A DNA stretch of 64,000 nt from an uncultured Brachyspira sp. (GTDB lineage Bacteria; Spirochaetota; Brachyspiria; Brachyspirales; Brachyspiraceae). This document shows positions 56,432-64,000 of the stretch, one piece after another. The stretch lies in the NCBI RefSeq assembly GCF_944388875.1, contig NZ_CALXKQ010000004.1, forward strand, positions 1 through 64,000, written 5' to 3'. The translations under genes were made by a program, and so were the position numbers. Below the pieces are notes generated by a model. The model ran no database searches. It was not told the origin of the DNA and saw nothing but the letters and a program-made list of their open reading frames with translations. How positions within the stretch are numbered: the first letter of the stretch is position 1; the number at the start of each line of letters is the position of its first letter.

Positions 56432-56463
56432 AAAAGGCTTAGTAAATTAATACCAAGCCTTTT
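56432..56463. terminator. terminator of the 57359-56487 cassette
   Basis: AAAAGGCTTAGTA (56432-56444) and TACCAAGCCTTTT (56451-56463) form a stem with one mismatch, T runs on both strands. It lies 24 bases past the stop of the metallopeptidase. Confidence 0.85.
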
Positions 56464-56486
56464 ATTTTAATTTTATTTAATAAAAT

Positions 56487-57110
56487 TTATTTTCTATATT
56501 TTTTTAATATACTATCTCTTAGTTCTTTTAAATCTAAAACATCTATAATGACATAATCTTCAAATTGGGCATTTTTATAAAAGAATGATTTATCCAAAAG
56601 AATATAACACATCAATATATTTGCTAATTCTTCCTCATTAAGATTATCAAAATCCATATTAGGAATGATATCTATATTCTCCTTTAATATTCTGTCTATA
56701 ATTATATGTGCCAGTTCATGAGCAACTACACATCTTTTTTCTTTAATGCTCATTTCCTCATTTATAACAATAACATCAACCCAATTATATTTATCTTTTA
56801 AAGTATATCCATATTCAAAAAGCTTTTTCTCTTTTATAAATATTTTATAAAGTGCCACATTCATTATTTTTATAACTTTTGGGTTTGTATATGAAATCTC
56901 TTTACAATGATTTTTAAATTTATATTGCCTTGTTTGTAAAACTATATTTTCTACAGCACTTTTCCAATGTGATAATAAAGATTTTTCTATATATTTGAGA
57001 ATTAAATTATCCATTATATTAGATTCTAAATCATCTAATAATTTACGCTGTTTTGCAATTTCAGTATATCCGCATCTGGCAGCTATTTCTTGTAATTTTA
57101 ATTTATGCAT
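56487..57110 (-). CDS. ImmA/IrrE-type metallopeptidase (M78)
   Basis: The 207-residue protein has HELAH (VVAHELAHIIIDR, about residue 140) and the downstream third ligand Glu in NEEELANILMCYIL, the zinc site of the M78/ImmA family. The N-terminal part (KLQEIAARCGYTEIAKQRKL) is helical. ImmA-like peptidases cleave phage repressors or regulate toxins. Here it is preceded (7 bases) by the small gene at 57117 and followed by a terminator, so the two form an accessory cassette. Confidence 0.8.
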   Translation of the reverse strand: MHKLKLQEIAARCGYTEIAKQRKLLDDLESNIMDNLILKYIEKSLLSHWKSAVENIVLQTRQYKFKNHCKEISYTNPKVIKIMNVALYKIFIKEKKLFEYGYTLKDKYNWVDVIVINEEMSIKEKRCVVAHELAHIIIDRILKENIDIIPNMDFDNLNEEELANILMCYILLDKSFFYKNAQFEDYVIIDVLDLKELRDSILKKYRK

Positions 57111-57116
57111 ATAAAA

Positions 57117-57359
57117 TTAAAATCCTCTGTACATTCTAACTTCATCATCTAAAAACATTACCAATATATCATTATATTTTTTTTCTAATGATATATTACC
57201 AAAATATTTTATAGATTTAGAATTGCAGGCTTTTGTAATAGCATCTATTTTTGTTTCATAATCATCTTCTTTTATACCCAAAGAATCAAAGTATGCTTCT
57301 ACTTCTTCTTTTGTAGTGCATTTCTGCAATTCTTCTTTACTAAAAAGTTTAACCGCCAT
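57117..57359 (-). CDS. small unknown protein paired with the metallopeptidase
   Basis: The 80-residue protein (start AVKLFSKEELQKCTTKEEVE) is charged and mostly helical, with no recognised DNA-binding motif. AAGGAG lies upstream of the ATG. It ends 7 bases before the metallopeptidase gene. It may be its substrate or partner by position, as in ImmR/ImmA pairs, but it does not resemble a repressor. Confidence 0.55.
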   Translation of the reverse strand: MAVKLFSKEELQKCTTKEEVEAYFDSLGIKEDDYETKIDAITKACNSKSIKYFGNISLEKKYNDILVMFLDDEVRMYRGF

Positions 57360-57532
57360 AAATGCCTCCTTAAATGTATTTTATAAATATCGTAAAATTT
57401 TGAAAATTTGAAAGAAATTTATATATAAATATAGTATATAAATTTAAATAATTAACAACTGTATATACATATAAAAATTTAATATTTAAGGATATCATTA
57501 CATATTAATAAAACAATCAAAAATTTGATAAT

Positions 57533-58774
57533 CTACTCTGATTTGCTAATTACAGAATGAGAAACTCTAAAATAATCACATTCACCTGAAAGCCTTAAAC
57601 TTTTAAAATTCAAATCAAAATATCTTTTTATAAAACTGTTATTAATATAATTGATTATACCAGAAACTATATCGCTTGCCATAAGAATAGCATTGTCCTG
57701 AGTAAGTTCTGCTAAAGATTTGGTAGCTCCTTTGTTTAGACCAAGTGCTTTAATATCTACGCCTTTATTTTTAAATAAAGCTGAAAGCATGCTATCTCTA
57801 AAATTATACCATTCATTAGCATCAATACTTTCTATCTTTTCTATCTTACCATATTTGGAGATGAAAACTCCGCCTCCGTTATTTACGAAATTTCTTATCT
57901 CACGCTCTGCCTCCTTACGCTTTGAATCATTAAGCTCAGTATTTGCTATAAAATTAAAACTATGCTCGCCTATATTTTTTAAATTGCGGTTAAAACTATT
58001 ATCCATAGATTCTAAAATCTGCCAAAGTGAATATGCACTGTATAAAAATGGCTTTCCTATAATGTCGCCTTCTATGCTTCCATAACTTGCATAACCTGCT
58101 AAAGCTAAATCAAAATCTATATTTATAATGCTTGCTTCATTATCATTATACAAACTATTAAAAATTTCTTTGCGGCTTTTTATAATGCTTATGCTTTTTA
58201 TCTCATCACTGTCATTTTCATCAAAATTGAATCTGTATATTGAAGAAGGATCATAATATTTAAATCCTCTTAAACCGTCAAGTCTTCCTTTAAATCCATA
58301 AGCCTTTGCAGATACTACTTCAAGTTTCGGAGTAAAAAAACAAAATCCGTAAACCAAAGCATTATAAGTAACATTAACTATTAAGTTTTTAAGTCCTCCC
58401 GACCTTTCAAACTGATTTACAAAAAAATTGTAGGCATTATTTACTCTTTCATTATCTTCGCATTCTTTGGGCTTTTCTACAAAATAATCAAAAGAATTAA
58501 GAACTCCTCTGTAAAACTGAAGTATAGGCTCAAGATAAATAGAACTCTCCATTCTTTTGCAAGTCAAAGCCCATTTATGAGGAAATGAAAAATCATCGCT
58601 TTCATCTCCCCTATTTGATATTACATTCGGAATGCCTGAATTATAACTGCTTGTGGATATTCTATTTAATTCATCATTTAATTTTTCTATCTCTCTGTTT
58701 TTATCTTTTAATTTATTATCATATTCTTCAATAATTTTTTCTATTTGTGATTGTTTATTTTCTATATTTTGCAT
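57533..58774 (-). CDS. portal protein (Mu gp29/DUF935-like)
   Basis: The 413-residue protein has an N-terminal coiled coil (residues 1-45), FPHKWALTCKRMESSIYLEP, and the core with GFCFFTPKLEVVSAKAYG, YYDPSSIYRF, AYSLWQILESMDNSFNRN, NNGGGVFISKYGKIEKIE, and a C-terminal part with LGLNKGATKSLAELTQDNA and IINYINNSFIKRYFDLNF. This layout is that of DUF935 portal proteins. The portal forms the DNA channel at the capsid vertex. It is the first recognisable structural gene in transcription order. Confidence 0.75.
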   Translation of the reverse strand: MQNIENKQSQIEKIIEEYDNKLKDKNREIEKLNDELNRISTSSYNSGIPNVISNRGDESDDFSFPHKWALTCKRMESSIYLEPILQFYRGVLNSFDYFVEKPKECEDNERVNNAYNFFVNQFERSGGLKNLIVNVTYNALVYGFCFFTPKLEVVSAKAYGFKGRLDGLRGFKYYDPSSIYRFNFDENDSDEIKSISIIKSRKEIFNSLYNDNEASIINIDFDLALAGYASYGSIEGDIIGKPFLYSAYSLWQILESMDNSFNRNLKNIGEHSFNFIANTELNDSKRKEAEREIRNFVNNGGGVFISKYGKIEKIESIDANEWYNFRDSMLSALFKNKGVDIKALGLNKGATKSLAELTQDNAILMASDIVSGIINYINNSFIKRYFDLNFKSLRLSGECDYFRVSHSVISKSE

Positions 58775-58862
58775 AAATGAAAACCTATTAAAAATTAATC
58801 TTTATACTAATAATAAAAAATATAAGTGATTATAAGTTTTATTGTATCAAAAATATAAAATA

Positions 58863-59252
58863 TTAGATAAAAATATTTTGAAAAGAAATTAAAAGAATTG
58901 CTGCTTTTATATTTAAAAAGTAAAATGCCCGAAAAGTCATGCCATTCTTATATGAAGGGGCTGGAATATTTACAAAATTCCATGCGGTTACACCTCCATA
59001 CAAATCATGAACTTCTTTCTTATAATCTGGAATTAATTTTATTTCAGGGTCATCTATATTGATATTTATGATATTAATATAGTTTTCATATATGTTCTGA
59101 ATTATTTTATTAGCTTCTTTACTACAAAATTTAATATTGTTATTTATTACTTCATTAATAAACTCTTCCATAGCTTTATCAAACTCATCGCAGCTGAAAT
59201 AACTTAAAAAGTCTGTATATGTATAATAATCATCAATGCTGACATCAGGCAT
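58863..59252 (-). CDS. unknown protein at the start of the phage module
   Basis: The 129-residue acidic protein starts PDVSIDDYYTYTDFLSYFS and has VTAWNFVNIPAPSYKNG near the end. It has no known family. It begins the minus-strand phage series and ends 89 bases before the portal start. It might be a remnant of a larger gene, as the hydrophobic end (NIKAAILLISFQNIFI) is unlike the rest. Confidence 0.5.
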   Translation of the reverse strand: MPDVSIDDYYTYTDFLSYFSCDEFDKAMEEFINEVINNNIKFCSKEANKIIQNIYENYINIININIDDPEIKLIPDYKKEVHDLYGGVTAWNFVNIPAPSYKNGMTFRAFYFLNIKAAILLISFQNIFI

Positions 59253-59311
59253 TACAAAATAAAGTAAAAATAAATTTGATATTTCATTTAATTTAAACTA
59301 AAAAATAAAAT

Positions 59312-59485
59312 TATTAATCGTGCGTTAATAAAAATTCAAAGTATAATAAAAACTTGGGCGGGTGCTGGAATTTCTAAATAGGTTATAAAGATAGTTAATA
59401 TTGAAATTCAAAAGTTAGCTATAAAGAATAAAGGGCGGGGAATGTAAATTAAGTTTTAAAATTTAATTACACTCCACACCCTATA
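59312..59485. repeat. dispersed intergenic repeat, partial copy
   Basis: TCGTGCGTTAA, AACTTGGGCGGG and AAGGGCGGGGAATG then ACTCCACACCCTATA. This is the right half of the family, in the orientation of 34441. It lies between the phage module and the acyltransferase (59253-59634). The rest of the gap is AT-rich with nothing visible. Confidence 0.85.
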
Positions 59486-59634
59486 AATTTTATGCTCTAA
59501 TTTGAATTGTAATATTCATTTATTTTTTATTTCATTAGAGTTTATAAAAAACTACATTGAAAAAATTTTTTATTCATATTTACTTATAATTTTTAATATG
59601 ATAATTTCTTACATAAACTTAAATAGGAGTAAAT

Positions 59635-60624
59635 ATGTATCATTCAAGATTTACAAAAAGCCATTATGAAGCAGGATTAAAATACGGAAAAATACTTGCT
59701 AAAAACAATATAAACTTACCAAACAAAATAAAAATATCAAAAGAAAGAGAAAATTTCGCAAAAAAATGCATTCCAATATATAAAAAAATTTTTCCAGAAA
59801 TAATTGAAGAAATAAAAGGAATATCTGAAGCACTCAATATCGATTATAAAAGTATATGCTATTTTTTATTTAGCATGTATGCCTTTACTTTTGAAAATAA
59901 ATGTTCGGCTTTAGCTTTTAAAACTGATAATGAAATAATACTTGCAAAAAACAGCGATTTTTTAATAGATATAGAAAAATATTCAGACAGTACTTATTAT
60001 AAATTAAACAATTCTTATTCATTTATAGGAAATACAACAGCTTTCATAGAAATGGAAGATGGAATAAATGATAAAGGACTTTCATGTGCCTTAACATTTG
60101 TATACCCTACAAAAATTAATTATGGATTAAATGCTGGAATGATAATAAGATATATTTTAGAAAAGTGCAGCACTCTAAAAGAAGCATTAATATTCTTAAA
60201 AGAAATACCTATATCATCATCTCAAAATATTATAATAGCAGACAAAAACGGCTCTATTGCATTGATAGAGTCAAATTGCGATAAATTAGAAATAATAGAA
60301 AATGAATATGTATTTACTTCTAATCATTTTGAAAGCGAAACTATGAAAAAATATAATACTAATTTAAATGATGATATTTATTCTCATGAAAGATATAATA
60401 CATTAAAAGAAGCATTAAAAAATTATAAACATGATTTAGAATTTATTAAAAATCTCATGTCTGGAAAATATGGTTTTTTATGTCAGTATAATAGAAAAAC
60501 TTCAGATATTGATACAATATGGTCAAGCATCTATTCATTAAAAGAAAAAAGTATATATAGATCAGAAGGAAATCCATCAAGAAAAAAATATATTAAAGAT
60601 AATAGACTTATATTTGATTACTGA
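59635..60624 (+). CDS. C45 family acyltransferase/hydrolase
   Basis: The 329-residue protein is of the acyl-CoA:6-aminopenicillanate acyltransferase-like family (peptidase C45, Ntn hydrolase fold). The putative nucleophile is Cys at about 90 (FENKCSALAFKT), followed by AKNSDFLIDIEKY, EMEDGINDKGLSCALTFVYP (two pieces), and HERYNTLKEAL. These enzymes often self-cleave before the Cys and then act on amides or peptides. TAGGAG precedes the ATG. The substrate is unknown. Confidence 0.85.
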   Translation: MYHSRFTKSHYEAGLKYGKILAKNNINLPNKIKISKERENFAKKCIPIYKKIFPEIIEEIKGISEALNIDYKSICYFLFSMYAFTFENKCSALAFKTDNEIILAKNSDFLIDIEKYSDSTYYKLNNSYSFIGNTTAFIEMEDGINDKGLSCALTFVYPTKINYGLNAGMIIRYILEKCSTLKEALIFLKEIPISSSQNIIIADKNGSIALIESNCDKLEIIENEYVFTSNHFESETMKKYNTNLNDDIYSHERYNTLKEALKNYKHDLEFIKNLMSGKYGFLCQYNRKTSDIDTIWSSIYSLKEKSIYRSEGNPSRKKYIKDNRLIFDY

Positions 60625-60735
60625 TAATTTATAAAGCCGCCGAACTTCAATTTCAAATCATATATAATAAATTATTGTATTGATAAATATATACTTAAAT
60701 TATATAATTATATAAAAATTAATGGATAACATTTC

Positions 60736-61161
60736 ATGACTTATAATTACGATATAAGATGGAAACAGAGATTTAATAATTTCAGTAAGGCTTATAATCT
60801 ATTGAAAAGTGTTTTTGAAGAGAAAAAAATAGAAGATTTATCATTATTAGAACGAGAAGGAGTTGTACAAAGATTTGAATACACTTATGAATTGGCATGG
60901 AAAACTTTAAAAGATTATTTAGAATATAATGGCAATTTGAATAATATAGATATTTCACCTAGAAACATTTTTAAAGAAGCTTACTCAGCAAAAATTATTA
61001 AAAATCAGGAGAGCTTTATTGATATGATGCTAAGCAGAAATTTGCTTTCTCATACTTATGATTTTATAAAATTTACAGAAATTATAGAAAAAATAGAAAA
61101 TGAATACTTAAAAATACTAAATGAACTGCATAATTTCTTTTTAGAGAGGATAAATGATTAA
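60736..61161 (+). CDS. HEPN-type nucleotidyltransferase partner (HI0074-like)
   Basis: The 141-residue protein matches the nucleotidyltransferase substrate-binding family: WKQRFNNFSKAYNLL, QRFEYTYELAWKTLKDYLE, SPRNIFKEAYSAKII and MMLSRNLLSHTYD. The last contains R-x4-H, the HEPN RNase motif. HEPN/MNT pairs are toxin-antitoxin systems in which the MNT partner inactivates the HEPN toxin by nucleotidylation. Its stop overlaps the ATG of the MNT gene by one base. Confidence 0.9.
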   Translation: MTYNYDIRWKQRFNNFSKAYNLLKSVFEEKKIEDLSLLEREGVVQRFEYTYELAWKTLKDYLEYNGNLNNIDISPRNIFKEAYSAKIIKNQESFIDMMLSRNLLSHTYDFIKFTEIIEKIENEYLKILNELHNFFLERIND

Positions 61162-61457
61162 TGCTTGATGATAAATTAATTAATGGAATTAAAGATATAT
61201 GCAGTTTGTATAGCAATATAGAAAAGGTTATACTATTTGGTTCTAGGGCTGTAAATAAAGAAAAGTATAATTCTGATATAGATTTAGCTTTAATAGGTGA
61301 GTTTGATATATTGTTTTGTGAAAGATTAAAACTGGAATTATCTAATTTACCTACTCTCTTAAAATTTGATGTTATATCATATAATGATATTGAAAATAAA
61401 GAATTAAAAGACAGTATAGATACATACGGTAAAATTATATATATAAAACAAAACTAA
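61161..61457 (+). CDS. MNT-type minimal nucleotidyltransferase (HI0073-like)
   Basis: The 98-residue protein has the active-site motif GSRAVNKEKYNSDIDLAL (G-S-x9-D-x-D), typical of minimal nucleotidyltransferases, and a beta-rich end (TLLKFDVISYNDIENKEL). It is the likely antitoxin of the HEPN protein encoded just upstream. The two are translated together. Confidence 0.92.
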   Translation: MLDDKLINGIKDICSLYSNIEKVILFGSRAVNKEKYNSDIDLALIGEFDILFCERLKLELSNLPTLLKFDVISYNDIENKELKDSIDTYGKIIYIKQN

Positions 61458-61473
61458 TTTTTAATCAAAAAAT

Positions 61474-61929
61474 TTATTTCAAATCCGCATTCCAATTAGC
61501 AGCTTGTATCATAACATCAATATCACTATAAGCCTTTGAAATCTTATCAGCTTCATTCTGTATATCTTTTACGTTAACTAATACTTTCATTTTGATTTCA
61601 TTTTTAGCATTTCTATATTCTTTGCTGTTAAGCTCTTTTAAAACAGTTTTATAAATTTCAAGCTCTCTATAAAGCTTATCCCTAATATTAACAGCCTCAG
61701 AAATAGATATACCTATATCAAGTTTAATTTCATGCTCTTTATTTTCAATCTTCATAATTAAATCTGAAAGCTCATTATTAATATCTATATACTCTTTTAT
61801 TAAATCATTAGGATTTTCATTATTTTCATTATCATCTCTAAGAACCACATTGCTTTTTATTCTTTTTTTAATATCATCCTGTCTTTTTATATATTCATCT
61901 CTTTTTAATAAAGCTTCTCCAAGTTTCAT
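61474..61929 (-). CDS. DIP1984 family protein
   Basis: The 151-residue helical protein matches the DIP1984/septicolysin-like family: MKLGEALLKRDEYIKRQDD (start), LRDDNENNENPNDLIKEYI, SISEAVNIRDKLYRELEIY and the end AANWNADLK. Its function is unknown; it is cytosolic and helical, with no signal peptide. It converges on the MNT gene with a 16-base gap. Confidence 0.85.
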   Translation of the reverse strand: MKLGEALLKRDEYIKRQDDIKKRIKSNVVLRDDNENNENPNDLIKEYIDINNELSDLIMKIENKEHEIKLDIGISISEAVNIRDKLYRELEIYKTVLKELNSKEYRNAKNEIKMKVLVNVKDIQNEADKISKAYSDIDVMIQAANWNADLK

Positions 61930-62106
61930 AAATAATCCCCTATTTATTATTATTATAATAGTATAATAAAAAAGAAATTTCAGTCAATGATAAAATTTTT
62001 AAAATTGTAAATATTAATAAAATAAATTATTAAAATCTAAATTTATACGATAAATAATAAAATGCAGATTGTTTATGAATATGCAAATAAAATTAACGGA
62101 TTAATT

Positions 62107-63090
62107 ATGATATTAAATGTAGAATCAAAACAAAAAATATTAAATTATTTTAAAAATCAAAAAATAGCTGTACTGTATGGCGGAACCAGTGAGGAAAGAG
62201 AAGTTTCTCTTAGAAGCGGCAGGAATATCTATAAAGCATTGACAAGTTTTAATGAACTTAAAGATAACTGCATATTAATAGATGTTACTGATTATTTTGA
62301 TTTGGTAAATACTCTGAAAAAAGAAAGAATAAAATATTGCTATAATATACTTCATGGAACTTTTGGAGAGGATGGTGCTATACAGGGACTTTTAGAAACA
62401 CTTAATATCAAATATACAGGAGAAAATATTTTAGTAAGTGCTGTTTGCATGAATAAAGTATATACTAAAAGAATATGGAAATCATCTGATGTAGCAACTT
62501 CAGAATTTTGTCTTCTTGAAGATGTTAATTCTGTTGATGATGATTGTATAAAAGCTGATGATAAAATATTTAATTTCCCTATTATACTAAAACCAATATC
62601 CAGCGGTTCAAGTGTTGGAGTATCATTAGTAAAAACAAAAAATGAATTTGAGAGTATAGTTGATAAATTAGAAAATGTAAGTAATTATTTTATAGAACCT
62701 TATATAAAAGGAAAGGAAATAACTGTAGGACTAGTAAAAGATTGCGATGACATTTATGTATTTCCTATATTAGGTATCAATTCAAAAAATGAAATATATG
62801 ATTATGATGCTAAATATACTCCTGGAAAAACAGAATTAGAAATACCAGCCAAAATATCTAAAGAAATAGAGAACAAAGTCATAGAAAATTGTAAAAAGGC
62901 ATATACTGTACTTGGATGTTCAGGACTTTGCAGAATAGATGCAATATTAGGAGAAGATGGAAATGTTTATTTAATGGAAGTAAATACTCAAAGCGGAATG
63001 ACAGATACATCAGATATACCAGCAATGGCTAAATATGAAGGGATGAATTTTGAAGATATAGCTTTATATGTTTTAGGGCTTCTTCAATAA
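62107..63090 (+). CDS. ddl: D-alanine--D-alanine ligase
   Basis: This ATP-grasp enzyme joins two D-Ala for peptidoglycan synthesis. Motifs: IAVLYGGTSEEREVSLRSG, NILHGTFGEDGAIQGLLE, FPIILKPISSGSSVGVS, FIEPYIKGKEITVG, YDYDAKYTPGKTE, and LCRIDAILGEDGNVYLMEVN with TQSGMTDTSDIPAMA. The ligands Glu, Asn and the Lys/Ser of the family are present. In-frame ATG at 62062 adds 15 residues; GGA before 62107 and the family length (about 305-345) make 62107 (327 residues) likelier, with some doubt. Confidence 0.93.
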   Translation: MILNVESKQKILNYFKNQKIAVLYGGTSEEREVSLRSGRNIYKALTSFNELKDNCILIDVTDYFDLVNTLKKERIKYCYNILHGTFGEDGAIQGLLETLNIKYTGENILVSAVCMNKVYTKRIWKSSDVATSEFCLLEDVNSVDDDCIKADDKIFNFPIILKPISSGSSVGVSLVKTKNEFESIVDKLENVSNYFIEPYIKGKEITVGLVKDCDDIYVFPILGINSKNEIYDYDAKYTPGKTELEIPAKISKEIENKVIENCKKAYTVLGCSGLCRIDAILGEDGNVYLMEVNTQSGMTDTSDIPAMAKYEGMNFEDIALYVLGLLQ

Positions 63091-63147
63091 CAAGAGAATA
63101 ATAAAAATCCTCCAAATAAAAAGATTATTTGGAGGATAATATAAGAA

Positions 63148-63972
63148 TTAAACAATAGTCAATAAATTAGAATAATCATTTTTATAACCCATTTGATCCA
63201 ATAGTACTGAAATCTCTCCTCTATGATGAGTATTATGATTAAGTTCATGCATTATCAAATGGTATCTTGATTTTTTTACTTCTAAATCAGGAAGCATAAC
63301 TTTTCCTGTTATATTGAAATCGTCTATAGAATTAATTATAGCTATTATAACATCATCAAGTTTAGTTCTTATATCTATTAATGTTTGAAAATCTTTTTCT
63401 ATGTCTTTATTAAATGTAAAATCATCATTTAAATAAGTTAATAGCTCTTCATTTAAAATAGTTTTTTTATTTGAATATTTTCTATACATATTAAAGAAAT
63501 ACATATCGCATTGTATAATATGCACAAATATTCCATATATTGATTTGAAATAAGCTCCTGTATCTTTTTTCATATCTTCTTCTTTAACGTTTTTCAAAAT
63601 TTCAATGAGATTTAGATTGGCATTTTTATTATATAAAGCCATCATATTCATAATTTTTTTTGCTGTTTTATCTATAGGCTTTTTATCTGTAGCTGCTTTT
63701 TTACTTATTTCTATTTTTTTATTAACTCTATTTGAAGCTGTTTCTTTTTTAGCATTTATGAGATTATTTTTCATTTCTTTAACTTTGTCTGTAATATTCT
63801 TCTTTTCTTCCTGAAGTTTTTTTAATTGTTTTGTTTTTAATTCTTTAACATTTTTTTTCAAATCTTTTGTTATACTAGATTTTATTTTTTCTATATCCTT
63901 AATCTTCTTATCCAGTTTTTTAGATTCCATTTCTATTTTTTTGGTTAATTCTTTTACTTTAGATTCTATCAT
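63148..63972 (-). CDS. DinB family protein with N-terminal coiled coil
   Basis: The 274-residue protein has a Lys/Glu-rich coiled coil (residues 1-100: KELTKKIEMESKKLDKKIK and similar) and a DinB four-helix domain: AYFKSIYGIFVHIIQCDMYF and the metal-binding HELNHNTHHRGEISVLL. DinB proteins bind a metal through three His and act in thiol transfer or as hydrolases; the substrate is unknown. The coiled-coil extension is unusual. AAGGG precedes the ATG. It is the last gene in the window. Confidence 0.85.
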   Translation of the reverse strand: MIESKVKELTKKIEMESKKLDKKIKDIEKIKSSITKDLKKNVKELKTKQLKKLQEEKKNITDKVKEMKNNLINAKKETASNRVNKKIEISKKAATDKKPIDKTAKKIMNMMALYNKNANLNLIEILKNVKEEDMKKDTGAYFKSIYGIFVHIIQCDMYFFNMYRKYSNKKTILNEELLTYLNDDFTFNKDIEKDFQTLIDIRTKLDDVIIAIINSIDDFNITGKVMLPDLEVKKSRYHLIMHELNHNTHHRGEISVLLDQMGYKNDYSNLLTIV

Positions 63973-64000
63973 AATAATAACCCTTAATTTTAATTTTTAT

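Larger units (their letters stand above)
46903..59252 (-). mobile_element. phage-derived head-tail module (decayed prophage or GTA-like element)
   Basis: Seventeen or so minus-strand genes in phage order: unknown, portal, protease/scaffold, decoration, capsid, connectors, tail terminator, tube, chaperones, tape measure. There is no terminase, integrase, excisionase, repressor, baseplate, fibre or lysis gene, and no attachment-site repeat is evident. The genes are intact. Two cassettes with their own terminators (57359-56487 and 49790-48965) interrupt it. Host genes lie directly outside: pstS on the right end, and a dispersed repeat and an acyltransferase on the left. Confidence 0.85.

Noticed and set aside
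46903-59252. Identification as VSH-1 itself
   Set aside because: Lysis genes and the later tail genes are absent, and size agreement from memory is not proof of identity.

Overview
The window is very AT-rich, and its gene content points to a spirochaete of the genus Brachyspira. The main reasons are a Thermoanaerobacter-type secondary alcohol dehydrogenase, many small lipoproteins with a C-terminal-Cys signal peptide, secreted ankyrin proteins, TolB-like/beta-barrel outer-membrane proteins and a compact phage head-tail cluster of the kind Brachyspira carries. The genus call is inference; no rRNA is present. One tRNA (Leu, UAA) lies at 1463-1547 on the minus strand.

Layout. 1-2300: a 338-bp tandem array and further copies of a dispersed intergenic repeat built from nested inverted repeats (GCCCGCCC / GGGCGGG and CGCACG / CGTGCG); other copies lie at about 29.5, 34.4, 35.8 and 59.3 kb. 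2.3-13.4 kb: housekeeping genes (PhoH, DUF4241, EamA, an AddB-like nuclease, NADP-type alcohol dehydrogenase, DUF819, enolase). 13.5-21.3 kb: a minus-strand envelope locus with two family-2 glycosyltransferases, two very large membrane proteins with near-identical N-terminal parts, and a frameshifted methyltransferase. Each large membrane protein gene has a duplicated promoter followed by a (CAAA)n tract (12 and 14 units) inside a short upstream ORF. 21.4-31.2 kb: a lipoprotein with a probable leaderless promoter, EamA, CobB, Rex, an ankyrin protein, a UDG-fold protein, a metalloprotease-like outer-membrane protein and small unknowns.

31.2-34.4 kb: a cobalamin riboswitch with a visible L5-L13 kissing pair controls two unknown lipoproteins and a TonB-dependent receptor, a vitamin B12 uptake unit. 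34.7-41.9 kb: an LCMT-type methyltransferase behind a consensus promoter and a perfect palindrome, two paralogous lipoproteins, a glycosyltransferase, a dicarboxylate symporter, an ankyrin protein and a lipoprotein hydrolase. 42.0-45.7 kb: a four-gene operon with a Ycf46-like AAA protein that lacks its P-loop, a glycine-zipper protein and two unknowns.

46.9-59.3 kb: a minus-strand phage-derived head-tail module. In transcription order it has an unknown gene, portal, a metallopeptidase cassette, protease with nested scaffold, decoration protein, major capsid protein, connectors, tail terminator, tail tube, a second host-like cassette, tail-assembly chaperones G/GT joined by a -1 frameshift, and a short tape measure. 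There is no terminase, integrase, replication, baseplate or lysis gene, so it is either a decayed prophage or part of a gene-transfer-agent-like element related to VSH-1. 59.6-64 kb: a C45 acyltransferase, a HEPN/MNT pair, a DIP1984 protein, D-Ala-D-Ala ligase and a DinB protein.
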